Below the pieces are notes generated by a model that saw only the letters and a list, made by a program, of their open reading frames with translations, was not told the DNA's origin and did not search any database. 64,000 bases of DNA, taken from positions 62,001 to 126,000 of the forward strand of contig DATAYM010000067.1 of assembly GCA_036272595.1 (NCBI GenBank). Direction: 5' to 3'. Every line of letters begins with the position of its first letter. The first letter of the stretch is position 1. Below are positions 18,346 through 27,741 of the stretch, one piece after another. The translations under genes and the position numbers were made by a program. Origin of the DNA: Poindextera sp036272595. Lineage in GTDB: Bacteria; Pseudomonadota; Alphaproteobacteria; Caulobacterales; Caulobacteraceae.

Positions 18346-20400
18346 TCACTGGCTTCCGCCGCCGCCCCCGCCCTCGCGCGCGGCGCGCAGGGCGGCGAGC
18401 TTGGCCTTCTGCTCGGGCGTCAATATGGCCTGCAGTTTCTGCATGGCGGCGCGGCGGGCGTCAGGATCGCCGGACGCGCGCGCCTGGTCGAAGATCGCCT
18501 TGGCCTCGGCCTGCTGGGCGGGGCTCAGGCCCAGCGCGTCGATGAAATGGCCGCGTCCGCCGCCGGGGCCGCCTTGACCCCCGCCCGGGTTGGCCGGCGG
18601 CGCGGCCGGCGGCTGGCCGGAGGCGGCCGCCTGCGCCTGGGCCTTGGCGCGCCGGGCATGCGGCGCGCCGGAGACCGCGGGCGCGGCGGCCGGGGCCGCG
18701 CTTTGCGCCGCCGGCGCGGCCGACTGGCCGCCGCCGCCATAGCCGCCGGCGGCGCGCGCCTGGGCCCGCGCCGCTTCGAACCTGGCCTTCTGGTCCGCCG
18801 TCAGCAGGGCTTCGACCTGCTTGTTGGCGTCCTGCATGATGCCGCGGCGGGCGTCGACGTCGTCGCCGGCCGCCTCGGCCTTGGTGCGGGCGTCGGCGAA
18901 GATGGCCTTGATCTTGGCCTGCTGGTCCGCCGTCAGGTTCAGGGTCGCGAGCATGGCCTGCATGCGGGCCGCGCCGCCCCGGCCGCCGCCGCCCTGGCCG
19001 CTCTGGCCGCCCTGGCTGCTCTGGCCGCCGTAGCCGCCGGCGGCGCTCGGCTCCTTGTGGCCGAACAGGCCTTCGATCCAGCCGAGGATGCCGGTGGCCT
19101 TGGGCTTGCGGTTGAACATCGCCGCCATCCGGGCCGCGTCCTGCGGCAGGACCACCCGCGAGCCGTCGCTGAGGCGGTCGCCGCCTTCGGTCACCACCTG
19201 GTCGCCGACCGAAAGGCCCGACGCGATCGAGGCGGTCTCGCCCTGGGCCGGGCCGACCTTGACCGGCGTCACCTTGACCGTGGAATCATCCTGGATGACG
19301 TAGACGAAGTCGCCCTGCGGCCCGTGGCGGACGGCCACGGCCGGAATGGTCACGGCGTTCTTCAGCGTGTCGACCAGCACCGTCACATTGACGAACTGGT
19401 TGGGGAACAGGGCGCCGGCGCCGTTGGCGAACCGCGCCCGGGCGTTTACCGTGCCGGTGGTCGTATTGATCTGGTTGTCCAGCGTATAGAGCTCGCCCTG
19501 GGCCAGCGCCGTCGTGCCGGTGCGGTCATAGGCGGTGGCCGGCAGGCCGGCGTGCAGCGCCGACATGCGCAGGGCGATCTGGGGAATGTCGTCCTCGGGC
19601 AGGGCGAAGATCACCGTGATCGGATCGACCTCGTTGACCACCACCAGGCCGTTCGGCTCCGACGGGGTGATGTAGTTGCCCGGGTCCACCTGGCGCAGGC
19701 CGACCCGGCCGGGGACCGGCGCGACGATATGGCAGTAGGTGATATTGAGCCTGGCGTTGGCGATCTGGGCCTGGTCGGACTTCACCGCGCCCTCGTCCTG
19801 CTTGACGGTGGCGGCCTGGTCATCGACCTGCTGCCTGGCGATGGAGTCCTGGGCGGCGAGCACCTTGAAGCGGTTCAGGTCGACCCGGGCGCCGTCCAGC
19901 GCCGCCTGGTCGCGCAGCAGCTGCCCCTGCGCCTGCATCAGCGTCACCTGGTAGGGGCGGTCGTCCACCGTGGCCAGCAGCTGGCCTTTGCGCACCGCCT
20001 GGCCTTCCTGGAAATAGACGTTGGTCAGGGTGCCGGAGATCTGCGACTGCACCGTCACGTTGGCCTGGGGCGTCACCGTGCCGAGGGCCGAGACCTCGAT
20101 CGGGATATCGCCGAGCGCCGCGGTGGCGACCCCGACCACGGTCGGCGGACGCCGGCCCGCGCCGCCCGCGCCGCCGCCGCCTCCACCGCCCCGGCCAGCA
20201 CGGCCGCCGCCAGCGCCGCCGCCGGCCCGGCCGGCCCCGCCGGCCGGCTGGCCGTGCGGGGTCAGCAGGAAGGCGACGAGCCCGGCGACCACCAGCACGC
20301 CGACGACCCACAGCATGGTGCGCCAGGCGGGCCGGCGCCGGGGGGGCGGGGCGCGATAGGGCTGGGCGACCGGATTGGGCCCAGATTGCGGCTCGCTCAA
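18346..20400 (-). CDS. RND periplasmic adaptor (MdtA-like) fused to LTxxQ (Spy/CpxP-like) repeats
   Basis: A 684-residue membrane-fusion protein, about 280 residues longer than a normal MdtA. Order: N-terminal membrane anchor (about 27-46), a Gly/Ala-rich linker (48-85), the lipoyl/hairpin/beta-barrel adaptor core (about 88-420; VQSQISGTLTNVYFQEGQAVRKGQLLATVDDRPYQ, ITYCHIVAPVPGRVGLRQVDPGNYI), then a Gly-rich linker and two Spy/CpxP-like units. The first (480-550) holds LNLTADQQAKIKAIF and LLTADQKARFEAA; the second (622-675) holds LGLSPAQQAEAKAIF and ILTPEQKAKLAAL. A Pro/Ala/Gly-rich spacer separates them. LTxxQ motifs are known from periplasmic chaperone and metal/stress sensing proteins. It is the first gene of the pump operon. 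Confidence 0.88.
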   Translation of the reverse strand: MSEPQSGPNPVAQPYRAPPPRRRPAWRTMLWVVGVLVVAGLVAFLLTPHGQPAGGAGRAGGGAGGGRAGRGGGGGGGAGGAGRRPPTVVGVATAALGDIPIEVSALGTVTPQANVTVQSQISGTLTNVYFQEGQAVRKGQLLATVDDRPYQVTLMQAQGQLLRDQAALDGARVDLNRFKVLAAQDSIARQQVDDQAATVKQDEGAVKSDQAQIANARLNITYCHIVAPVPGRVGLRQVDPGNYITPSEPNGLVVVNEVDPITVIFALPEDDIPQIALRMSALHAGLPATAYDRTGTTALAQGELYTLDNQINTTTGTVNARARFANGAGALFPNQFVNVTVLVDTLKNAVTIPAVAVRHGPQGDFVYVIQDDSTVKVTPVKVGPAQGETASIASGLSVGDQVVTEGGDRLSDGSRVVLPQDAARMAAMFNRKPKATGILGWIEGLFGHKEPSAAGGYGGQSSQGGQSGQGGGGRGGAARMQAMLATLNLTADQQAKIKAIFADARTKAEAAGDDVDARRGIMQDANKQVEALLTADQKARFEAARAQARAAGGYGGGGQSAAPAAQSAAPAAAPAVSGAPHARRAKAQAQAAASGQPPAAPPANPGGGQGGPGGGRGHFIDALGLSPAQQAEAKAIFDQARASGDPDARRAAMQKLQAILTPEQKAKLAALRAAREGGGGGGSQ

Positions 20401-20661
20401 ACAGCCCTCCTGGCGTCAGCGAAAAGGCGTTCACGCCCGGCGCGATCGCGTTTTGGCGTCCCTCTAAGGCGCCAACAACCCTGCGGTATCTCCAAGCTGA
20501 AATCTAGACGCAAGGGCCGGTGAAGCCGCGACCGGCGGCGGACTGAGATATGAACGCGACAAGGCCTTGCGGCCGAAGCGTTGATAGACTGAGTCGCGGC
20601 GGCTCGACGGGTCCTGAACGCGGCGTTGGGCGGCCGTTCAGCTTGGACTCGAGCCAGGCCT

Positions 20662-22605
<1,944 letters not shown>

Positions 22606-22973
22606 CAGCCTCCAGCTATAGCCGGACAGGTGCTAACGGTTCCCTTCCCCGCCAGGCATTGCCGGCCGGCGGCCGCCTGGACGCCGGCATGGAAGCCCGC
22701 CTTGCGCCCGGCGCCTGGTCCAACCGGCGATTCATCATGGGCCATGCGCCCCGCCGCCAGCGGCGGGGCGGTCTCGGCGCCCGCGCGGGTTGACGAAAAA
22801 GATCATTGTTATCCAGGCCTTACAGGCTTTGCCGTGCCGAATCCGGTCCGGCGGTCCGTTGCAACCGGAAGTGCGACACTTTTTCCCTTATCGTTAACCA
22901 TAAACCCCTGGTGTCAGCGTTAGGAATGTGTTTAGGTTAACCTACCGTTAGTGGTATTGGCTGGAGAGGACTT
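22606..22973. other. 368-bp intergenic region with CtrA-like boxes
   Basis: This divergent region lies between the hybrid kinase (minus strand) and a small plus-strand gene. Its right half is clearly more A/T rich than the surroundings (from about 22790). It holds a TTGACG hexamer at 22790 and, close to the small gene, TTAA/TTAG half-sites described separately. I see no open frame with coding character in it. Confidence 0.6.
22937..22951 (-). promoter_or_regulatory. CtrA-like box upstream of small gene
   Basis: Read on the minus strand the site is CTAA-N7-TTAAC, one mismatch from the CtrA consensus TTAA-N7-TTAAC; on the plus strand it reads TTAA-N7-TTAG. A weaker pair, TTAG-N7-TTTA, lies just upstream at 22920-22934. 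The box is 22 bp before the ATG at 22974. Binding is inferred from sequence similarity only. Confidence 0.45.
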
Positions 22974-23309
22974 ATGGATAAGGCGTTTGTCGCTAAGCGC
23001 GTGGTCAGCAAGCTGCACGCGACCGAGAAGACGGTTGATTCCGCCGTTCTCGAAGTGTCGGAGCTGGTCTCCGAGCTGATTACCGCCCGCCGCGAAGTCG
23101 GCCTTTCCACGACCGTCGGCGACAAGGAACTCGCCGCTGTCGTCGAAGCCCTCGCCGCGCTCAACACCGCCCGCGCCTCGCTGGTCGCCAGCCACAAGGG
23201 CCTGGGCCGCATCGCCAAGGCGCTCCGCATCCCCGTGAAGGCGGACGGCGGCAGCAAGCCGGAAGTCACCGAAGAAGAGGACCACGACGCCCTTCGCATG
23301 GCGTCCTAG
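22974..23309 (+). CDS. Small helical protein of unknown function
   Basis: A 111-residue soluble protein (MDKAFVAKRVVSKLHATEK...). I do not recognise a family. It is predicted to be mostly alpha-helical, with an even spread of Ala, Val, Leu, Lys and Glu and heptad-like spacing between residues 20 and 85, followed by an acidic tail (EVTEEEDHD). A good ribosome binding site (GGAGAGGA, 22963-22970) precedes the ATG. Codon use is less GC-extreme than that of the neighbours but in keeping with a well-expressed gene. CtrA-like half sites lie just upstream and a perfect 14-bp hairpin follows the stop, which suggests a monocistronic, possibly cell-cycle-regulated unit. Confidence 0.75.
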   Translation: MDKAFVAKRVVSKLHATEKTVDSAVLEVSELVSELITARREVGLSTTVGDKELAAVVEALAALNTARASLVASHKGLGRIAKALRIPVKADGGSKPEVTEEEDHDALRMAS

Positions 23310-23343
23310 TCTCTCTGTTTTCGCTAAGTTAACAGTACTCGTG

Positions 23344-23374
23344 TAATCGCGCCTCAGGTTCTGAGGCGCGATTA
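23344..23374 (+). terminator. Perfect 14-bp stem hairpin after the small gene
   Basis: TAATCGCGCCTCAG at 23344-23357 pairs without mismatch with 23361-23374 around a 3-base GTT loop. It sits 35 bp after the stop of the small helical gene and is the likely terminator, although no long T run follows. The 3' arm contains GAGG and its last base is the A of the next gene's first possible ATG, so it may also mask that gene's ribosome binding site. Confidence 0.7.
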
Positions 23375-23979
23375 TGCTTTATGTGGTCACATACGTAACC
23401 TATGTGCTCCAGCTCTGCGCCATTCCGCTTGCCGGCGGCGTGGCTGTGTTCAAGGGCGACAAGCCCGAACGCTACGGCGCGATCATTCTGCTGACTCCGA
23501 CGCTGATCGAGGACGTCGTCCTGCCGGTCGCCCGGCACTTCGGCTACCCGCTGCATGACAGCATGCCCTATGTCGAACTGCTCTCCACCTTCGCGGTGTC
23601 GAGCGGATTCCTCTATCTGGCGGTTCGCTACGCCAGCCTCTGGTTGGCGGCGGCGATGGTGGTCCAGGGCACCGAACTCTACTTCGCGCGCGCCTTCATC
23701 GACTCCAGCCCGCGCAATTTTAACCTTTACGCGACCGAGGTGAACATCATCACCGCCAGCGTGCTCGGCATCCTCGGCGGCGCGGCGGTCGTCTCCTGGC
23801 GCGCCCGTTCCCGCAAGCAGCACTCCGAAGCCAAGCGCGCCGAACTGGTGGTCGAGCGCGAGCGGGCCCGCGACCGGAAGTTCAGGGAAATGTTCGAAGG
23901 CCGCCCGGCGCCTGTCTCCGCCCCGGCGCGCACCCACCGCGGCGTCGCCAGGCTCACAATCGAGCCGCCGCCGCTCTGA
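23374..23979 (+). CDS. Small integral membrane protein of unknown function
   Basis: A 201-residue protein with about four hydrophobic segments (near residues 5-25, 35-50, 68-95 and 118-140) and a basic cytoplasmic tail from 143 onward rich in Arg, Lys and Glu (RARSRKQHSEAKRAELVVERERARDRKF). No family motif is recognised. The ATG at 23374 overlaps the last base of a strong hairpin and uses GAGG inside that hairpin as its ribosome binding site; an in-frame GTG at 23383 just beyond it is an alternative start. The 3' end overlaps the convergent LysR gene by 26 bases. Confidence 0.65.
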   Translation: MLYVVTYVTYVLQLCAIPLAGGVAVFKGDKPERYGAIILLTPTLIEDVVLPVARHFGYPLHDSMPYVELLSTFAVSSGFLYLAVRYASLWLAAAMVVQGTELYFARAFIDSSPRNFNLYATEVNIITASVLGILGGAAVVSWRARSRKQHSEAKRAELVVERERARDRKFREMFEGRPAPVSAPARTHRGVARLTIEPPPL

Positions 23980-24922
23980 GCCGGCTTCTCAGCCAGTCGA
24001 TCGCCGCCGAGGGGCCCAGGTCGCGCCGCCACAGGACCTCGATGTCGACAGCCCCGGCCCGATAGGGCGGCTCGAACAGCTTCAGGTCATACTGCTGGGC
24101 GCAGGCGGTCGCCAGCCGCCGCGGCGCCAGCGCGACCATGTCGGTGCGGCTGACGATGGCCAGCGCGCTCTGGGCGTCCTGGGCGGTCATGGCGATCACC
24201 CGCGAACGGCCGATCCCGGCCAGCGCCTCGTCCAGGGCGCCGCGGTCGTCCCAGATCACCCAGCGCTCGAGGCCGCCCTCGGTGAGGCGCCCGTCGATGG
24301 CCCGGTCCTGGGCGGTGGCCATGATCACCTGCGGCAGGTCGGCCAGCGCCTCCAGCGTCAGATGGTCGGCGGCGGCGGCGGGATGGCGGGCGCTGAGCGC
24401 CCAGACCGCCGTCTCCGCGAACAGCACCTCGCGGTCGAAGCGCGCCGCGACGCGGCCGAAACCGCCGATGGCCAGGTCGATGCGGCCGCTCTCCAGGTCG
24501 TCGCCCAGGGACGCGTCGACGCCGCAAAGCCGCAGCTCGGCCGCCGGCGCCTCGGCGCGGATCAGGCTCATCACCTCCGGCATCAGCACCGCGCCGGTAT
24601 AGGCGCTGGTGGCGATCGAGAACCGGCGGCCGGTGTCGGCGGGATTGAATGCGGTCGGACTGAGGGCCTCCTGCAGCTGCGCCAGGCCCTGGCGCAGGCG
24701 CGGCGCGATCTCCTGCGCCCGCGCCGTCGGCCGCATGCCGTCCGAGCCGCGCACGAACAGCGGATCCTCCAGCGTCTGCCGCAGCCGGCCGAGCGCGTGG
24801 CTCACCGCCGACTGGCTGAGGCCGAGGCGCGCGCCGGCGCGGGTGACGCTCAGCTCGTCGGCCAGGGCGTCGAAAACCCTGAGCAGATTGAGGTCGAGCG
24901 AGGAAAAATGAATATCTTGCAT
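23954..24922 (-). CDS. LysR-family transcriptional regulator
   Basis: A 322-residue LysR-type regulator. The N-terminal winged helix-turn-helix spans residues about 8-67 (LDLNLLRVFDALADELSVTRAGARLGLSQSAVSHALGRLRQTLEDPLFVRG), followed by the linker helix and a periplasmic-binding-protein-like effector domain (about 95-300) of the NodD/LeuO-like subgroup. It is transcribed away from the emrA-emrB-nodT operon with 174 bp between the two starts, the classic arrangement for a LysR regulator that controls its divergent neighbour. A GCCAA-N8-TTGGC inverted repeat lies 10 bp upstream of its own start. The inducer is unknown. Confidence 0.92.
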   Translation of the reverse strand: MQDIHFSSLDLNLLRVFDALADELSVTRAGARLGLSQSAVSHALGRLRQTLEDPLFVRGSDGMRPTARAQEIAPRLRQGLAQLQEALSPTAFNPADTGRRFSIATSAYTGAVLMPEVMSLIRAEAPAAELRLCGVDASLGDDLESGRIDLAIGGFGRVAARFDREVLFAETAVWALSARHPAAAADHLTLEALADLPQVIMATAQDRAIDGRLTEGGLERWVIWDDRGALDEALAGIGRSRVIAMTAQDAQSALAIVSRTDMVALAPRRLATACAQQYDLKLFEPPYRAGAVDIEVLWRRDLGPSAAIDWLRSRLRAAAARL

Positions 24923-24931
24923 TTTGGTGGT

Positions 24932-24949
24932 GCCAACTTAGCATTTGGC
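24932..24949. promoter_or_regulatory. Inverted repeat, candidate LysR operator
   Basis: GCCAA (24932-24936) and TTGGC (24945-24949) form a perfect 5-bp inverted repeat with an 8-bp A/T-containing spacer, an 18-bp dyad in the lysR-emrA intergenic region. LysR proteins bind interrupted dyads of this kind, often near their own promoter. The assignment rests on position and symmetry. Confidence 0.45.
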
Positions 24950-25032
24950 TCATGTCTCGCCAGCCTCTAAAAGAAATGGGCGAGTCTTCGCATGCGGGCG
25001 TTTCGCCCTTGCGGACGATCCTGCATCCTGGC

Positions 25033-25074
25033 GCCGCCGTCGGCCCGTGCGTAATTGCGCACGGGCTCGGCGGC
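25033..25074 (+). promoter_or_regulatory. Long hairpin in the emrA leader
   Basis: A two-step stem: GCCGCCG (25033-25039) pairs with CGGCGGC (25068-25074), and GCCCGTGCG (25043-25051) pairs with CGCACGGGC (25058-25066), closed by a TAATTG loop and with a small internal bulge. It ends 22 bp before the emrA ATG. No T run follows, so it is more likely an operator or leader structure than a terminator. Confidence 0.5.
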
Positions 25075-25096
25075 TGTCGTGTTTGGAAGTGATTTA

Positions 25097-26215
25097 ATGA
25101 GTCCTGCCGATTCCGCTGAAGCCCGCGTCGATCTGAGCCCTGAGGCCGCCGCGGCCGAAGAGATCGTTTCGCCGCCGCCATCGAGCGGATGGCTGCGGCG
25201 GCTGCGCTGGCCGCTGATGATCGGCGCGGTGGCCCTGGTGCTGGTCGTCGGGTTCTTCGTCTATCTGACCGGCGGCCGCTATCAGTCCACCGACGACGCC
25301 CAGGTGGTCGGCGCGCGCGTGCAGGTCAGCTCGACCATTTCCGGCCGGGTAGTGACGGTGGCGGTGCACGAGGGCCAGCTGGTCCACGCCGGCCAGCTGC
25401 TGTTCCAGCTCGACGGCCGCCCTTACCAGCAGGCGTTGGCGGAGGCGCAGGCCAATCTCGCCCAGGCCCGGCTGAACGTCGAAGCCCTGAAGACCACCTA
25501 TCAGCAGCGTGTCGCCGATCTGAAGGCCGCCCAGGACAGCGCCGCCTATCTGAACGGCGAGGCGGCGCGCCAGCGCGCGCTGGTCGCCGCCGGCGTCGCC
25601 ACCGCCGCCCAGGCGGCCCAGGCGGAGAACCAGGCGGTCCAGGCGCACAGCCAGATCGCCGCCGCCCAGGCCCAGGTCGCCAACGCCCTCGCCCCCTTGA
25701 ACGGCAATCCGAACCTGGCGGTCGACGACGCGCCGACCGTCAAGGAGGCCGCCGCGCGGGTCGGCACCGCCGCCATCAACCAGGGCTATGTCGACGTGGT
25801 CGCCTCCCAGGAGGGCGTCGTCACCAAGGTCGATCAGTTGCAGGTCGGCGACTATATCAACGCCTCGCAGCCGGTGTTCTCGCTGGTCTCGCCCCACTTC
25901 TGGGTCGAGGCCAATTTCAAGGAGAACCAGCTTGAATACATGCGCCCGGGCCAGAGCGCGACGCTGAAGCTGGACGCCTATCCGCACCTGCTGTTGCCGA
26001 TGCGGGTGTCGTCGATCAGCCCCGGCACCGGGTCCAGCTTCTCGCTGCTGCCGGCCGAGAACGCCACCGGCAACTGGGTCAAGGTCACCCAGCGCGTGCC
26101 GGTGCGGCTCGACTTCGTGCGCATGCCGGACATCGCCCTCGCCTCCGGCCTTTCGGCCACGGTCAAGGTCGACACGGGGCATGTGCGCCATCTGTTCGGT
26201 GACGCCTCCCGATGA
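25097..26215 (+). CDS. emrA: EmrA-like membrane-fusion protein (HlyD family)
   Basis: A 372-residue inner-membrane-anchored adaptor of the EmrA/HlyD type that couples an MFS exporter to an outer-membrane channel. One membrane helix (about residues 37-57: PLMIGAVALVLVVGFFVYLTGG) is followed by the canonical YQSTDDAQVVGARVQVSSTISGRVVTVAVHEGQLVHAGQLLFQLDGRPY lipoyl half, a coiled-coil hairpin (about 100-185) and the second half with WVEANFKENQLEYMRPGQSATLKLDAYP. I use the ATG at 25097, which has GGAAG 9 bp upstream; a longer frame begins at 25055 inside the leader hairpin. Stop and next start overlap (ATGA at 26212). Confidence 0.92.
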   Translation: MSPADSAEARVDLSPEAAAAEEIVSPPPSSGWLRRLRWPLMIGAVALVLVVGFFVYLTGGRYQSTDDAQVVGARVQVSSTISGRVVTVAVHEGQLVHAGQLLFQLDGRPYQQALAEAQANLAQARLNVEALKTTYQQRVADLKAAQDSAAYLNGEAARQRALVAAGVATAAQAAQAENQAVQAHSQIAAAQAQVANALAPLNGNPNLAVDDAPTVKEAAARVGTAAINQGYVDVVASQEGVVTKVDQLQVGDYINASQPVFSLVSPHFWVEANFKENQLEYMRPGQSATLKLDAYPHLLLPMRVSSISPGTGSSFSLLPAENATGNWVKVTQRVPVRLDFVRMPDIALASGLSATVKVDTGHVRHLFGDASR

Positions 26216-27741
26216 ATCTCGGCCAAACAGGCCCCGGCCTGAACCGGCCTCTCATCGTCAGCTCGGTCATGTTGGCGACGGTGATGACGTCGCTGGACAC
26301 CACCATCGCCAATGTGGCGCTGCCGCACATGGCGGGCTCGGTCTCGGCCTCGGCCGACGAGATCACCTGGGTGCTGACCTCCTATATCGTCGCGGCCGCC
26401 ATCATGACGCCGCTGAGCGGCTGGCTGGCCGGCCGGTTCGGCCGCAAGCAGGTCTTCCTGGTCTCCATCGCCGGCTTCACCATCGCCTCGGCCCTCTGCG
26501 GCGCGGCGCATAGCCTCAGCCAGATTGTCGGCTTCCGCCTGCTGCAAGGCCTGTTCGGCGCCTCGCTGATCCCGCTGTCGCAGGCGGTGCTGCTGGACAT
26601 CTACACGCCGGAGGAACAGGGGCCGGCCATGGCCATCTGGGGCATGGGCGCGGTGCTCGGCCCGATCATCGGACCGGCCCTGGGCGGTTGGCTGACCGAG
26701 AACTTCAGCTGGCGCTGGGTCTTCTACATCAACCTGCCGTTCGGGGCCCTGGCCTTCTCCGGGGTGATGGCCTTCATCCACGACCACCGGCACGCCCAGA
26801 AGGTCCCGTTCGATTTCATGGGCTTCGGCTTCCTCAGCCTGGCCATCGGCGCCTTCCAGCTGTTCCTCGACCGCGGCCAGGACAAGGCCTGGTTCGAATC
26901 GACCGAGATCTGGATCGAGGCGACGATCGCCGGCCTGGCCTTCTTCCTGTTCGTCGTCCACACCCTGACCGCGGCAAGGCCCTTCCTGCCGCGCGAGCTG
27001 ATGAAGGACCGCAATTTCGCGACCTCCACCGTATTCGGCTTTTTCGTCGGGGTGCTGCTCTACGCCACCCTGGCGCTGCTGCCGCCGATGCTCGAGACCC
27101 TGATGGGCTATCCGGTGGTGACCACCGGCCTGGTGACGGCCCCGCGCGGCGTCGGCAGCCTGATTTCGATGTTCGTCGTCGGCCAGCTGGTCAACCGCGT
27201 CGACGTGCGGCTGATCATCGGCACGGGGCTGGTGCTCAGCATACTCGCCCTCCTGGGCATGACCCGCTTCTCGCTCGGCATGAATTCGTGGCCGGTGGTG
27301 TGGACCGGCATCCTGCAGGGCCTGGGCATCGGCCTGATCTTCGTGCCGCTCTCGACCCTCGCCTTCGCGACGCTGGACCCGGTCTACCGCGCCGAGGGCG
27401 CCGGGGTGTTCACCCTGGTCCGCAACCTGGGCTCCAGCGCCGGCATCTCGATCATGCAGGCCCTGTTCAGCACCAACACCAGCATCGTGCATTCGCGGCT
27501 GGTCGAGGGACTGCGCCCGGACAACCCGGTGGCGCACGTGCTGCCCGCGCCGTTCAGCCTGACCAGCGCCGCCGGCGCCGAGGCGCTGAACGCCGAGGTG
27601 ACCCGCCAGTCGGCCATGGTCGCCTATATCGACGACTTCCACCTGATGCTGTTCGTGGCCGTGCTGCTCGGCCCGCTGCTGCTTTTGATGAAACGACCCG
27701 TTCGGACCCGAAACCATGAGCCCAGCCTTGCCATCGACTAA
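26212..27741 (+). CDS. emrB: EmrB/QacA-type MFS drug:H+ antiporter (DHA2, 14 TM)
   Basis: A 509-residue exporter of the DHA2 family with 14 membrane spans, expected to pass hydrophobic toxicants to EmrA. Typical motifs: LDTTIANVALPHMAG in TM1, GWLAGRFGRKQVFL (motif A, loop 2-3), GPALGGWLTENFSWRWVFYINLPFG (motif C region). The start overlaps the emrA stop by four bases, and the stop lies 26 bp inside the next gene, so the three genes are translationally coupled. The LysR regulator encoded divergently is the likely controller. Confidence 0.93.
   Translation: MNLGQTGPGLNRPLIVSSVMLATVMTSLDTTIANVALPHMAGSVSASADEITWVLTSYIVAAAIMTPLSGWLAGRFGRKQVFLVSIAGFTIASALCGAAHSLSQIVGFRLLQGLFGASLIPLSQAVLLDIYTPEEQGPAMAIWGMGAVLGPIIGPALGGWLTENFSWRWVFYINLPFGALAFSGVMAFIHDHRHAQKVPFDFMGFGFLSLAIGAFQLFLDRGQDKAWFESTEIWIEATIAGLAFFLFVVHTLTAARPFLPRELMKDRNFATSTVFGFFVGVLLYATLALLPPMLETLMGYPVVTTGLVTAPRGVGSLISMFVVGQLVNRVDVRLIIGTGLVLSILALLGMTRFSLGMNSWPVVWTGILQGLGIGLIFVPLSTLAFATLDPVYRAEGAGVFTLVRNLGSSAGISIMQALFSTNTSIVHSRLVEGLRPDNPVAHVLPAPFSLTSAAGAEALNAEVTRQSAMVAYIDDFHLMLFVAVLLGPLLLLMKRPVRTRNHEPSLAID

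Noticed and set aside
17317..20523. A 1068-codon open frame on the plus strand
   Set aside because: It is the complement of the RND pump and adaptor genes, both of which have clear family motifs; low-complexity composition marks it as a shadow.
20401..20661. A possible small gene between the adaptor and the hybrid kinase
   Set aside because: Short frames there have no ribosome binding site and no coding character; I see nothing in this stretch.
22790..22818. A sigma-70 promoter built on TTGACG at 22790
   Set aside because: No convincing -10 hexamer lies at the right spacing, so it is not listed as a promoter.
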